From assembly GCF_002803085.1 (NCBI RefSeq), contig NZ_NNBJ01000002.1, positions 495,590 to 559,589 of the forward strand: DNA of 64,000 nt. The letters run 5' to 3'. The position numbers and the translations under genes are program-made. Origin of the DNA: Streptomyces sp. CB01201 (GTDB lineage: Bacteria; Actinomycetota; Actinomycetes; Streptomycetales; Streptomycetaceae). A model generated the notes under the pieces. That model did not search any database, was not told the origin of the DNA, and was given only the letters and a program-made list of their open reading frames with translations. This document shows, piece after piece, positions 9,401 to 15,901 of the stretch (within the stretch, counting starts at the first letter, position 1; each line of letters starts with the position of its first letter).

Positions 9401-10359
9401 CCGAGCCGTGCATGACGGCTTCCGTCCGCAGCCTCTCCCAGGACGAACCCGCCTTGCTGCGTGAGGCGTTGGACGCCGCCCTTGCCCAGTGCCGCGACCA
9501 TCACTCGGAGTCCGAGTTCATCGCCGAACTCGCCTCGCGCGGCTATGAGATCGATCCCCTGTTCCGGGCCGTACGCCACATCTGGTCCCGGAGCGGCGAG
9601 GCGGTCGCCAGGCTGCGGCGCCCGGACGGCTTCCACCAGGCGAGCTGGGAAGTGTGTCTACACCCCCTGCTGGCCGCGCTGCCCGCGACGGACACATACC
9701 TTCCGGTCGGCTACGACCTGGTCCGGTTCCGGGCCGAGCTGCCGGAGACCTTCTGGGTCCACGCGCGTCACGTCCCGGGGACGCAGGACGGCACGGTGCG
9801 TGCCGACGTGGTCGCCTTCGACGACGAGGGGCAGCTTCTCGTCGAGTTCCGCGGCGTCCGTATGCGTCGGGTGGCACGGCAGCGTTCGGTGGCGGACCCG
9901 CTCCGACTCGCCCTGAAGGCGCCCGAGTTGGCGGTTCGCTTGGTGAAGGACGGCAGCCGACTGCCCCGTTGGATCGCCTCCGCCATGAACGACGCGCTGC
10001 GATCCCTGACCGCGGCGGATGAGGCGACGCCGATGCACCTCGTGGCTCCCGCCGCGGAGCGCTACGAATCCGCGGCCTCCAGGAGCGAGGAACGGGTCTC
10101 GCGGCTACCCGACATGAGCGACGTGCTCGTCCGGAACGCGGCGAGAATTTTGGGCACCTCGCCCGAACGGATCGACAGACGACGGCCGTTGAGCTCCTAT
10201 GGTCTCGACTCCCTCATGGCCACGCGCCTGAAGGTGCAACTGTGGAAGGAGTACGGCGTGGACCTGCCGGTCGACCGGTTGCTCGGGAAGGAGAGTGCCG
10301 CGCATCTGACGGCGGCACTCCTCGCCCAGGCTCGTGAGGACCCGGACGACGCCGCCTGA
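6418..10359 (+). CDS. iterative type I polyketide synthase, KS-AT-DH(degenerate)-ACP, orsellinate-synthase-like
   Basis: The product has 1313 residues; the start is the ATG at 6418, behind GAAGGTG. The KS occupies about 10-430 with catalytic Cys176 (DTACSSS), His311 (HGTGT) and His352 (NIGH). The AT occupies about 565-870 with FPGQGSQWAGMG, the nucleophile Ser634 in GHSMGE, and VASH ending at His737, a motif compatible with malonyl-CoA. A double-hotdog region (about 900-1160) is dehydratase-like, but the HxxxGxxxxP motif is absent (only LHG near 917-919) and the second catalytic Asp position reads LHPLLAALP (Ala1086). The ACP carries Ser1265 (GLDSLM). There is no KR, ER, MT or TE. This order and length match the bacterial orsellinic-acid synthases of the AviM/CalO5 type, in which the DH-like region helps cyclise or release. 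The product is inferred to be an unreduced aromatic or pyrone. Confidence 0.9.
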   Translation: MNALNLDTSVAVVGLGCRFPQAADVGGFWQNLLANTDSVVPVPAARFDVEPLHSPTPGVPGRTVSRHGGFLDDPFAFDAAFFGISPAEAASMDPQHRLLLPVVWEALEDAGITASSLAGSRCGVFIGQATSDYAREDVPEPSLRETTGSHLRAMAAGRISYALDLRGPSLTVDTACSSSLVAVHAARQSLLTGESDVVIAGGVNVILSPQDAIAYSQAGMLSPEGRCKFGDAKANGFVRSEGVGVVVLKRLDDVRDGERVQALLPGSAVTNDGRASGLLLQPAVAGQVQMIEDACRSAGLSPADLDYVEAHGTGTVVGDGVELRSLAQALRRSGPGRRRRTRTGSVKSNIGHAEAAAGIAGLIKSVLVVREGVVPASLHVTTPNPLLAEADCPVELVTRNAPLVKAGERAVVGVSSFGLSGTNAHVVVAEYVPDAPGTPHGATELPPERPTHLLVLSARSERSLRGLAGAYADFLGPGGAGRGQPLWDVCASAVLRREHHPYRLWVTGADHQELTTALRALADGRETDRGGIGDAGFGPPPRTAFVFPGQGSQWAGMGRGLMETSSAFRDALRRCDAAIADESGWSVIGLLTSLHQEVPVEVEKVQPVLWAMEVALAAHWQDMGVEPDVCLGHSMGETAAAWMSGALTLRDAAAVISRRSRLMQGLAGRGAMLATELSGELARRAAESTGGAVCVAVENGPASTVLAGEVGALKSIGQLLDREGVFNRSVQVNVASHSPAMEEIRADLLDALADLVPATPHTTMYSTVRSAPVEGAELDAAYWMDNLREPVRFRQTVERVTGSGSCVFVEVSPHPVLESPLRETLIGVGSEAAVVASTRRHQDEGLSLAQSLGRYFAHGGQVRWSRWFRGETPAVVLPTYAWDDEHLRRASGGLVGSAPSRHSEQVVLDASAAGVRLHGLAPVPPAAHLRILHDAAVSAGLEDVVVEDARIAEVFVDITARRDRTITFRAVLGEAVGEVRPASVHALPDDSHQEAEPCMTASVRSLSQDEPALLREALDAALAQCRDHHSESEFIAELASRGYEIDPLFRAVRHIWSRSGEAVARLRRPDGFHQASWEVCLHPLLAALPATDTYLPVGYDLVRFRAELPETFWVHARHVPGTQDGTVRADVVAFDDEGQLLVEFRGVRMRRVARQRSVADPLRLALKAPELAVRLVKDGSRLPRWIASAMNDALRSLTAADEATPMHLVAPAAERYESAASRSEERVSRLPDMSDVLVRNAARILGTSPERIDRRRPLSSYGLDSLMATRLKVQLWKEYGVDLPVDRLLGKESAAHLTAALLAQAREDPDDAA

Positions 10360-10405
10360 GGGGGCCTTGCCCGGCCGAAGTCGGCTTCTCGCCACGAACC
10401 CTATT

Positions 10406-10441
10406 CGTGTACTGGTAACCAAACATGGATCGTGGTACACG
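10406..10441. promoter_or_regulatory. spaced inverted repeat, candidate TetR operator
   Basis: Perfect 7-bp arms CGTGTAC (10406-10412) and GTACACG (10435-10441) flank a 22-base centre that contains the palindrome TGGTAACCA. It lies about 100 bases upstream of the TetR start and just after the PKS gene. It is probably the autoregulatory site of the TetR gene. Confidence 0.5.
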
Positions 10442-10538
10442 TAGTTCGGGTGGGCTCAATGTGTCGAGTTCCGCCGTGCCTCCGCGCACCGCACTGCGCG
10501 GTTTCGAGGCTCGTGTCTTTTCAGTAAGCAGGGAAATA

Positions 10539-11183
10539 ATGACCGACTCACTCACCTCTTCCCAGGCCCTACCCGGACGGCGCGAGCGAAATAAGCAGAG
10601 GGTCAGGAATCACCTCTACGCGTCTGCGATCAAATTGATCACGGTGAAGGGGTATGAGCACACCTCCGTCGACGAAATCGCCGAAGAGGCCGATGTGGCT
10701 CGTGGGACCTTCTTCAACCATTTTCAGCGGAAGGAGGATCTCATCACGATGTGGGGGGCGCGTCGTCGAGTGCGCCTCAAGCACGGTCTGGAGACCACGG
10801 AGGCCGACCCGCCAGAGTGTCTGCAATCCATGCTGGAGCGATGTGTGGACGTCCTTTGCGAGATCAACGAGGAGGAGCGGGACGTGACTCGGGCCATGCT
10901 GATGGCATGGGTGAAGGCCGGACGTCCGCTTCAGGAGGAACCGTTCGCCAGCGAGATATTCGCGAACATGATCGGCCTGGCGCAGAAGCGCGGGGAGATT
11001 CCCGAGGGGGTCGACTCGTTGCGCGTCGGTCTGCTGCTGCGGGACGCCTATCTGGGGACGCTCTACCGCTGGTCGCAGGATCAGGATGGGGAAAGGGACT
11101 TGCGGACGGAGTTGAACGCGGTCTGCGCGATCACCCTTCATGGGATCAAGCCTCGTTCGCAGGAGCGGTGTCCCGCTCAATGA
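10539..11183 (+). CDS. TetR-family transcriptional regulator
   Basis: The 214-residue protein starts at the ATG at 10539, behind AGGGA; a longer frame from 10425 would run through the candidate operator and lacks support. The N-terminal helix-turn-helix is TSVDEIAEEADVARGTFFNHF (about residues 40-60), followed by the KEDLI turn usual in TetR proteins. The C-terminal ligand domain (about 75-205) is all-helical and not assignable to a ligand class. It lies 180 bases downstream of the PKS gene on the same strand. It may respond to the polyketide or simply autoregulate. Confidence 0.88.
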   Translation: MTDSLTSSQALPGRRERNKQRVRNHLYASAIKLITVKGYEHTSVDEIAEEADVARGTFFNHFQRKEDLITMWGARRRVRLKHGLETTEADPPECLQSMLERCVDVLCEINEEERDVTRAMLMAWVKAGRPLQEEPFASEIFANMIGLAQKRGEIPEGVDSLRVGLLLRDAYLGTLYRWSQDQDGERDLRTELNAVCAITLHGIKPRSQERCPAQ

Positions 11184-11396
11184 GGACCGGGTCTGTGGGT
11201 ATGGGAGAAACCCATTGCCCATGAGGGAATGAGGAGCCGGGTTCTGTTGGGTGTTACGAGCCCGAGGCGGAAAGCGCGGGCCGACGGCGCCACGCCGAAA
11301 GGGCTGGATCCTTCCGATGGCGGTTTGCTCCGCCGGTCGGGGTCCGGCCTTTTCGACGCCCTCGGGCACCGCGCCGGACCGGCGCCACAGCACGGC

Positions 11397-11451
11397 ACAG
11401 CGCTACGACGGTGCACCGCAGCCGGGCTGCGGTGCACCGTCGTAGCGCTGT
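11397..11451. terminator. bidirectional terminator between convergent TetR and MFS genes
   Basis: A perfect 26-bp inverted repeat (arms 11397-11422 and 11426-11451, 3-base loop CGG) lies between the convergent stop codons at 11183 and 11476. It is among the longest perfect stems in the window. The rest of 11184-11396 holds no supported gene. Confidence 0.85.
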
Positions 11452-11475
11452 CGGCGTCGCGAAACGCCGCCTTCC

Positions 11476-12747
11476 TCAGGCGGGCTCGGGGGCCCGGCGG
11501 CGGGTGGTGATGACCACGAGGGCGCCGATGATCGCCAGGGCCATGAGGACGCCGGCGAAGATGGTCGCCCCGTTCGTCAGGCCCACGGCGTCGCTGAGAT
11601 AGCCAGCGGACACCGGAAGGATGCCGGCGAGGATGTAACCGCCCACGTTGAGCGCCGCGTTCGCCTCGGCAAGCCGCTGCGGGGGGACCGTGGAGTTGAG
11701 CAGGGACAGGCCGCCCAGCTGGCCCATGCCCTGCCCGGCGCCGGCCAGCAGCGCGGAGGCGATGAGGACGGTGACCGATGAGGTGTGCACGGCGATGGCG
11801 AGGGTGGCCATGCTCAGGGTGGTGCTGACCGCCCCAGTGATCAGGATGACGCGACGGCGCAGCTTCTGGACGGCGAACTGCACGCCGGTGGCCGCGAGGA
11901 ACATGGCGAAGGCCATGGCCCCGGCCACCACCCGGCTGGTGGTGCCGAGCAGTCCGGACAGGAGCGAGGGGCCGAGCGAGAGGACGAACGAGGTGGCGGT
12001 GATTCCGGGAGCGAACACCGCGATGCCCAGGGCGAGTTGAATGCCGTTGCCCCGCGGCACCCCGGGAACGCGCACCCAGGCGCCCTTGGGGGGTGCGACG
12101 GGTCGCCGCACCGGCATGCGGAGCACGGCGAGGATCGCGGTGGCGAGCAGCACGGTCTCCACGACGAAGACGGTCACGGTGGGGCCGGGGAGCGTCTCGG
12201 ACAGAACTCCCGCGAGCAGCGGGCCCAGGCCCGCGCCGAACACCATCGCGCACGAGGCCAGCAGGGCGGCGAGTCGCTTGCGGGCCTGCCCGGCCACATC
12301 GGTGACGGCGGCCATGCCGGCGGAGACGACCGCGCCCACGGCGATGCCGGTGAACAGGCGGGCCACGATCAGTGCGGGCACCGACGAAGCGGTCGCGAAG
12401 ATCACGCAGGCCGCGACGGCGAGGCCGAGTGCGGGCAGGAGCACGGGCTTGCGGCCGATCCGGTCGGAGACCACGCCCGAGACGAGCAGGGATCCGAGCA
12501 GCCCCACGATGTAGAACGCGAAGATCACGGTCAGCGTGCCCTTGGAGAAGCCGATGTCCCGCTGCCACAGCACATACAGCGGGGTCGCCGCATTGGACAG
12601 AATGAACACGGCGGTGACCGGCCAGGCGGCCAGCCAGACCCACCAGGTGGGTGCCAGGGGTGCGGTCGCGACCACCGGCCCCGAGTCCTGCGCCGCCGGC
12701 TGCCGCACTCCAGCAGCGTGCGCGGGCACCGTTCGACTTTCCGGCAT
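11476..12747 (-). CDS. MFS transporter
   Basis: The 423-residue protein has about 12 hydrophobic segments. After a roughly 30-residue Ala/Pro-rich N-terminus come TPLYVLWQRDIGFSKG and the loop 2-3 MFS signature SDRIGRKPVLLPALG, with a hydrophilic central loop near residue 215. It most resembles sugar or drug exporters of the DHA1 type; no substrate can be read from sequence. It is divergent from an ArsR-type regulator (12845), with a strong operator-like repeat between them, so export induced by an inhibitor or metabolite is likely. Confidence 0.88.
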   Translation of the reverse strand: MPESRTVPAHAAGVRQPAAQDSGPVVATAPLAPTWWVWLAAWPVTAVFILSNAATPLYVLWQRDIGFSKGTLTVIFAFYIVGLLGSLLVSGVVSDRIGRKPVLLPALGLAVAACVIFATASSVPALIVARLFTGIAVGAVVSAGMAAVTDVAGQARKRLAALLASCAMVFGAGLGPLLAGVLSETLPGPTVTVFVVETVLLATAILAVLRMPVRRPVAPPKGAWVRVPGVPRGNGIQLALGIAVFAPGITATSFVLSLGPSLLSGLLGTTSRVVAGAMAFAMFLAATGVQFAVQKLRRRVILITGAVSTTLSMATLAIAVHTSSVTVLIASALLAGAGQGMGQLGGLSLLNSTVPPQRLAEANAALNVGGYILAGILPVSAGYLSDAVGLTNGATIFAGVLMALAIIGALVVITTRRRAPEPA

Positions 12748-12770
12748 GTCCGTTCCCTCCGTCGCGATCA

Positions 12771-12816
12771 GTACGAGTTGAGTCGAACTTAGCAGGCTGT
12801 ACGATAAAACTCGTAC
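12771..12816. promoter_or_regulatory. operator cluster between MFS and ArsR genes
   Basis: GTACGAGTT (12771-12779) is exactly repeated in inverse as AACTCGTAC (12808-12816). The right part also forms a compact 18-bp palindrome, GTACGA-N6-TCGTAC (12799-12816). It covers the divergent promoters and is the probable binding site of the ArsR-like regulator. Confidence 0.6.
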
Positions 12817-12844
12817 ATAGGATTCGGGTTATGAGGAGTGGCCT

Positions 12845-13225
12845 ATGCCGGCGACGACGCGATCAGTGACCGCCATCAAGGCGCAGCCGAAACCTGCCGG
12901 GCTGCCGGCGCCCCTGGCCGAACCGGCCATCGAGGAGCTGCGGTTGGAGACGGTGCTCGGGGCGCTGAGCGACCCCCTGCGGCTGGGGATCGTGCGCAAA
13001 CTCCTCCTGGAGTCGGAGGACTTCGACCACTCTTGCGGCTGGTTCGGCCTGGACCGGCCCAAGTCCTCGCTCACCCACCACTTCAAGGCCCTGCGCGAGG
13101 CGGGGATCACCAGGCAGCGCCAGTACGGCCTCGAACGGCGCAGCCACGTGCGCGTCGACGACCTCAACACGCGCTTTCCCGGCCTCCTCGACCTTGTCGC
13201 GGCCTGGACTCCGGCCTCGGACTAG
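12845..13225 (+). CDS. ArsR-type winged-helix regulator
   Basis: The 126-residue protein starts at the ATG at 12845, just after a GAGGAG-like site. The winged helix spans about residues 34-110: LGALSDPLRLGIVRKLL, then KSSLTHHFKALREAGITRQ as recognition helix and wing. No ArsR-type metal-binding Cys pair is visible (only one Cys, in SCGWFGL), so a metal response is unlikely. Position and operator suggest it represses the divergent MFS gene. Confidence 0.85.
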   Translation: MPATTRSVTAIKAQPKPAGLPAPLAEPAIEELRLETVLGALSDPLRLGIVRKLLLESEDFDHSCGWFGLDRPKSSLTHHFKALREAGITRQRQYGLERRSHVRVDDLNTRFPGLLDLVAAWTPASD

Positions 13226-13289
13226 CGGTTTCGGATCAGTGGCCTCGGGCCGGCGGCCTCGCGAGCGACCTCCGGCGCGGGGCCGGGCT

Positions 13290-14522
13290 TCACCCGGCCG
13301 TCCAGGCCGGCCACGGCAGGTTCCAGCCGTTGAGGCCGTTGTCGGGGGCGACCGTGCCGCCGCCCGTGGAGTTCCGCACGATCACCACGTCGCCGAGGAG
13401 GGAGTTGGCGTAGAACCAGGCGGCGGGGGACTGCGGGTCGCCGCCGCCCTGGGTGTCCTGGAGGCCGATGCAGCCGTGGCTGGTGGCCGCGCCGCCGAAG
13501 GTGGACGGCGAGGCCCAGTAGTTGCCGTGGATGAACGTGCCGGAGTTGGTGAGGCGTTGGGCGTGCGGCACGTCGGGGATGTTGTACTCGTCGCCGAGGC
13601 CCACTGTGGTGCTGTTCATCTTCGTCTGCCGGTCCTGCTCGCTGATGACCATCGTGCCGTTGTACGTGGCGTACTGCGGCTGGCCGGTGGAGACGGGCAG
13701 CTTCCTGAGGACGGCGCCGTTCTGCTGGACGGTCATCTCCTGGGTGGCCGCGTCCACCGTGGAGATCTGCTCGCGGCCCACCGTGAAGGAGAAGGACTTG
13801 TCCTGAACTCCGTATATTCCCTTGGCCAGTTCGATCCCGTCGAAGTCGAAGGACACGGTCACCCGGGAGCCGGGCCGCCAGAATTCCTGGGGGCGGAAGT
13901 CGAGGCGCTGAGCGCCGAACCAGTGGCCGACCGCCTGCTGCCCGCCGGTGGAGGTGATCCGCACGGCGGACTCGGCGGCCCCGCGGTCGGTGACGGGCTT
14001 GTCGAACTTGAACGACACCTCCATGCCGACGCCGACCGTGGAGGCGTCCTCGGGGGTGTAGAAGGCGACCGCCGAGTTGCTCGGGGAGACCGTCGTGAAG
14101 TGCGCGATCCGGGTGGCGCTCCGGCCGTCCGCGTCCTTCGCCTGGGCCGTCAGGACGTACGCCGTGCCGCGGGTCAGGTTCGCCGCGGGGCGCCAGGTGC
14201 GGCGGGCCGCGTCGAGGTCGCCGGGTATCGCCTGCCCGCCTTGGGCCGTCAGGGTGACGGAGGTGAAGGTGCCCCGGGTGACGCTCGCCCCGACGTCCTT
14301 CACGCCGATGCCGACGTGATCCGCGCCGTCCTGGGGCCGGGTGGTGATCTGCGCCTTCGAGACCGTCGGGCTCGGGCTCGGCGCGTCCTTGCCGCCGCCG
14401 CCCGACGAGCAGCCGGCCAGTGCCAGCGCGGCGGACGCGCACAGGGCGAGGAGCGGGGTGGCGCGGGGGCGGCGGGCGCCCTTCGGGCCCGTGCGGCCCT
14501 TGACTGTGGACGTGGTCCTCAC
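13290..14522 (-). CDS. L,D-transpeptidase lipoprotein (YkuD) with Ig-like domains
   Basis: The 410-residue protein starts at GTG 14522 behind GGGAG. It has a lipoprotein signal with lipobox LAGC (about residues 34-37) and then a Gly/Ser linker. Two Ig-like beta domains (about 55-265) are followed by a YkuD catalytic domain with HGNYW and SHGCIGL, catalytic Cys351. Family members make 3-3 cross-links in peptidoglycan at the outer membrane face. A second copy of the same architecture lies at 34078-35385. The gene is divergent from the LCP gene, so this is a cell-envelope pair. Confidence 0.92.
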   Translation of the reverse strand: MRTTSTVKGRTGPKGARRPRATPLLALCASAALALAGCSSGGGGKDAPSPSPTVSKAQITTRPQDGADHVGIGVKDVGASVTRGTFTSVTLTAQGGQAIPGDLDAARRTWRPAANLTRGTAYVLTAQAKDADGRSATRIAHFTTVSPSNSAVAFYTPEDASTVGVGMEVSFKFDKPVTDRGAAESAVRITSTGGQQAVGHWFGAQRLDFRPQEFWRPGSRVTVSFDFDGIELAKGIYGVQDKSFSFTVGREQISTVDAATQEMTVQQNGAVLRKLPVSTGQPQYATYNGTMVISEQDRQTKMNSTTVGLGDEYNIPDVPHAQRLTNSGTFIHGNYWASPSTFGGAATSHGCIGLQDTQGGGDPQSPAAWFYANSLLGDVVIVRNSTGGGTVAPDNGLNGWNLPWPAWTAG

Positions 14523-14667
14523 CTGGAGGTCTCCCCTCTGGCGGCCTGTCGACCTGGGTGCCCGTTATGCGGGGTTATGCACCTTTCTTGTAGTGTGCGG
14601 TAACGCCCTGTTTGTACGCATGCGGAGTTCTGGGTCGCCGATGACCGCCGACGGACGGAGTCGAAGG

Positions 14668-15801
14668 ATGACGTACGGACCCCGCCGGGGGCGGATATCG
14701 CGGGCGTCGCGGACGTCCCGGGTGCCGCGGGCGTCGCGGAGATCCCGGATGTTCCGGACGTACCGGATATCGCGCAGGGCCAGGATCCTGGTCTGCTCGC
14801 TCCTCGGGGTTCTGCTGCTCGCCGGCGGCGGCGCCGCGTACACCTGGCACCGCCTCAACCACAACATCAGCAGCGTCGAGCTCGGCTCGCTGCTCACCCC
14901 GGCGGCCTCCGCCACCTCCGACCTCAACATCCTGGTCGTGGGCTCGGACTCGCGGGCCGGGAAGAACGCCTCGCGCGCGGGCGGCGGTGACGACACCGGG
15001 CGCTCCGACACCACCCTGCTGCTCCATGTGTACGGCGGCCGCAAGAAGGCGGCGCTCGTCAGCATTCCGCGCGACACCATCGTGAACCGCCCGGCCTGTG
15101 CGACCGCTTCCGGCCAGAAGGTGACGGCCCGCGAGGGGGTCATGTTCAACTCCGTGTACGAGACGGGCGGTGCCCGCTGCACGGTGGCCGCGGTCGAGTC
15201 GCTGAGCGGCGGACTGCGCGTCAACCACTACGTCGAGGTCGGCTTCGACGGCTTCGCCGAGCTGATGGACGCGGTCGGCGGCACCGACATCACCCTGGTC
15301 AAGCCGATCGACGACAAGCAGAGCGGGATCCATCTGGCAGCCGGGAAGCACCACTTGAACGGCCAGCAGGCGCTCGACCTCGTCCGCACCCGGCACGGCG
15401 TGGGCAACGGCAGCGACCTCGGCAGGATCCAGCTCCAGCACCAGTTCCTCACCGCGCTGATCAGCAAGGTGTCGGGCCAGAACGTGCTCACCGATCCGGC
15501 CAGGCTGTTCACGGCCGCCGACGCCGCGACGAAGTCCCTGACCACGGACTCCTCCCTGGCCCGCGTCGACAGCCTCGCCTCGCTCGCGTACTCGCTGAAG
15601 GGGATCGGCGCCGGGAGCGTGCAGATGGTCACGCTGCCGGCGCAGCTGGAGCAGGGCGACGAGGACCGCCTGGTGCCGGACGAGGCCAAGGGGGCGAAGC
15701 TCTGGGCGGCGCTCAAGGCGGACCGGGCGGTGCCGGACGACGCGCTGACCGGTACGGCGTCGGGGCCGAACGGAATCGGCCGGATCGTGCAGCCCGGCTG
15801 A
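14668..15801 (+). CDS. LytR-CpsA-Psr (LCP) family wall-polymer ligase
   Basis: The 377-residue form from ATG 14668 has GGAG seven bases upstream; ATGs at 14620 and 14641 are alternatives. The N-terminus is very basic and repetitive (Arg/Ser-rich, about residues 5-34), followed by one membrane helix (VCSLLGVLLLAGGGAAYTW). The extracellular LCP domain shows GSDSRAG, GRSDTTLLLHV, SIPRDT and VRTRHG, the pyrophosphate/lipid-binding residues. LCP proteins attach teichoic acids or glycopolymers to peptidoglycan. The following acyl-CoA synthetase gene is 100 bases downstream. Confidence 0.9.
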   Translation: MTYGPRRGRISRASRTSRVPRASRRSRMFRTYRISRRARILVCSLLGVLLLAGGGAAYTWHRLNHNISSVELGSLLTPAASATSDLNILVVGSDSRAGKNASRAGGGDDTGRSDTTLLLHVYGGRKKAALVSIPRDTIVNRPACATASGQKVTAREGVMFNSVYETGGARCTVAAVESLSGGLRVNHYVEVGFDGFAELMDAVGGTDITLVKPIDDKQSGIHLAAGKHHLNGQQALDLVRTRHGVGNGSDLGRIQLQHQFLTALISKVSGQNVLTDPARLFTAADAATKSLTTDSSLARVDSLASLAYSLKGIGAGSVQMVTLPAQLEQGDEDRLVPDEAKGAKLWAALKADRAVPDDALTGTASGPNGIGRIVQPG

Positions 15802-15875
15802 CCCAGGGAGCGGTTGCGTTCTACATCGACCTTGACCGGGGAGGGGTCGCGGCATAGCGTCGGGGAGCACTGGAC

Positions 15876-15889
15876 TGAGCGAACGCTTA
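15876..15889. promoter_or_regulatory. TetR-like palindrome before acyl-CoA synthetase gene
   Basis: TGAGCGAACGCTTA is a near-palindrome (TGAGCG/CGCTTA, one mismatch) directly abutting the ribosome site. Similar GAGCG-N2-CGCTC sites are used by TetR repressors of fatty-acid or phenylacetate catabolism in actinomycetes. Regulator unknown here. Confidence 0.45.
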
Positions 15890-15901
15890 GGAGGGCTACC
15901 C

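Noticed and set aside
10425..10538. Longer N-terminus for the TetR protein from the ATG at 10425
   Set aside because: It would place the inverted repeat within the coding region, and the ATG at 10539 has a good ribosome site.
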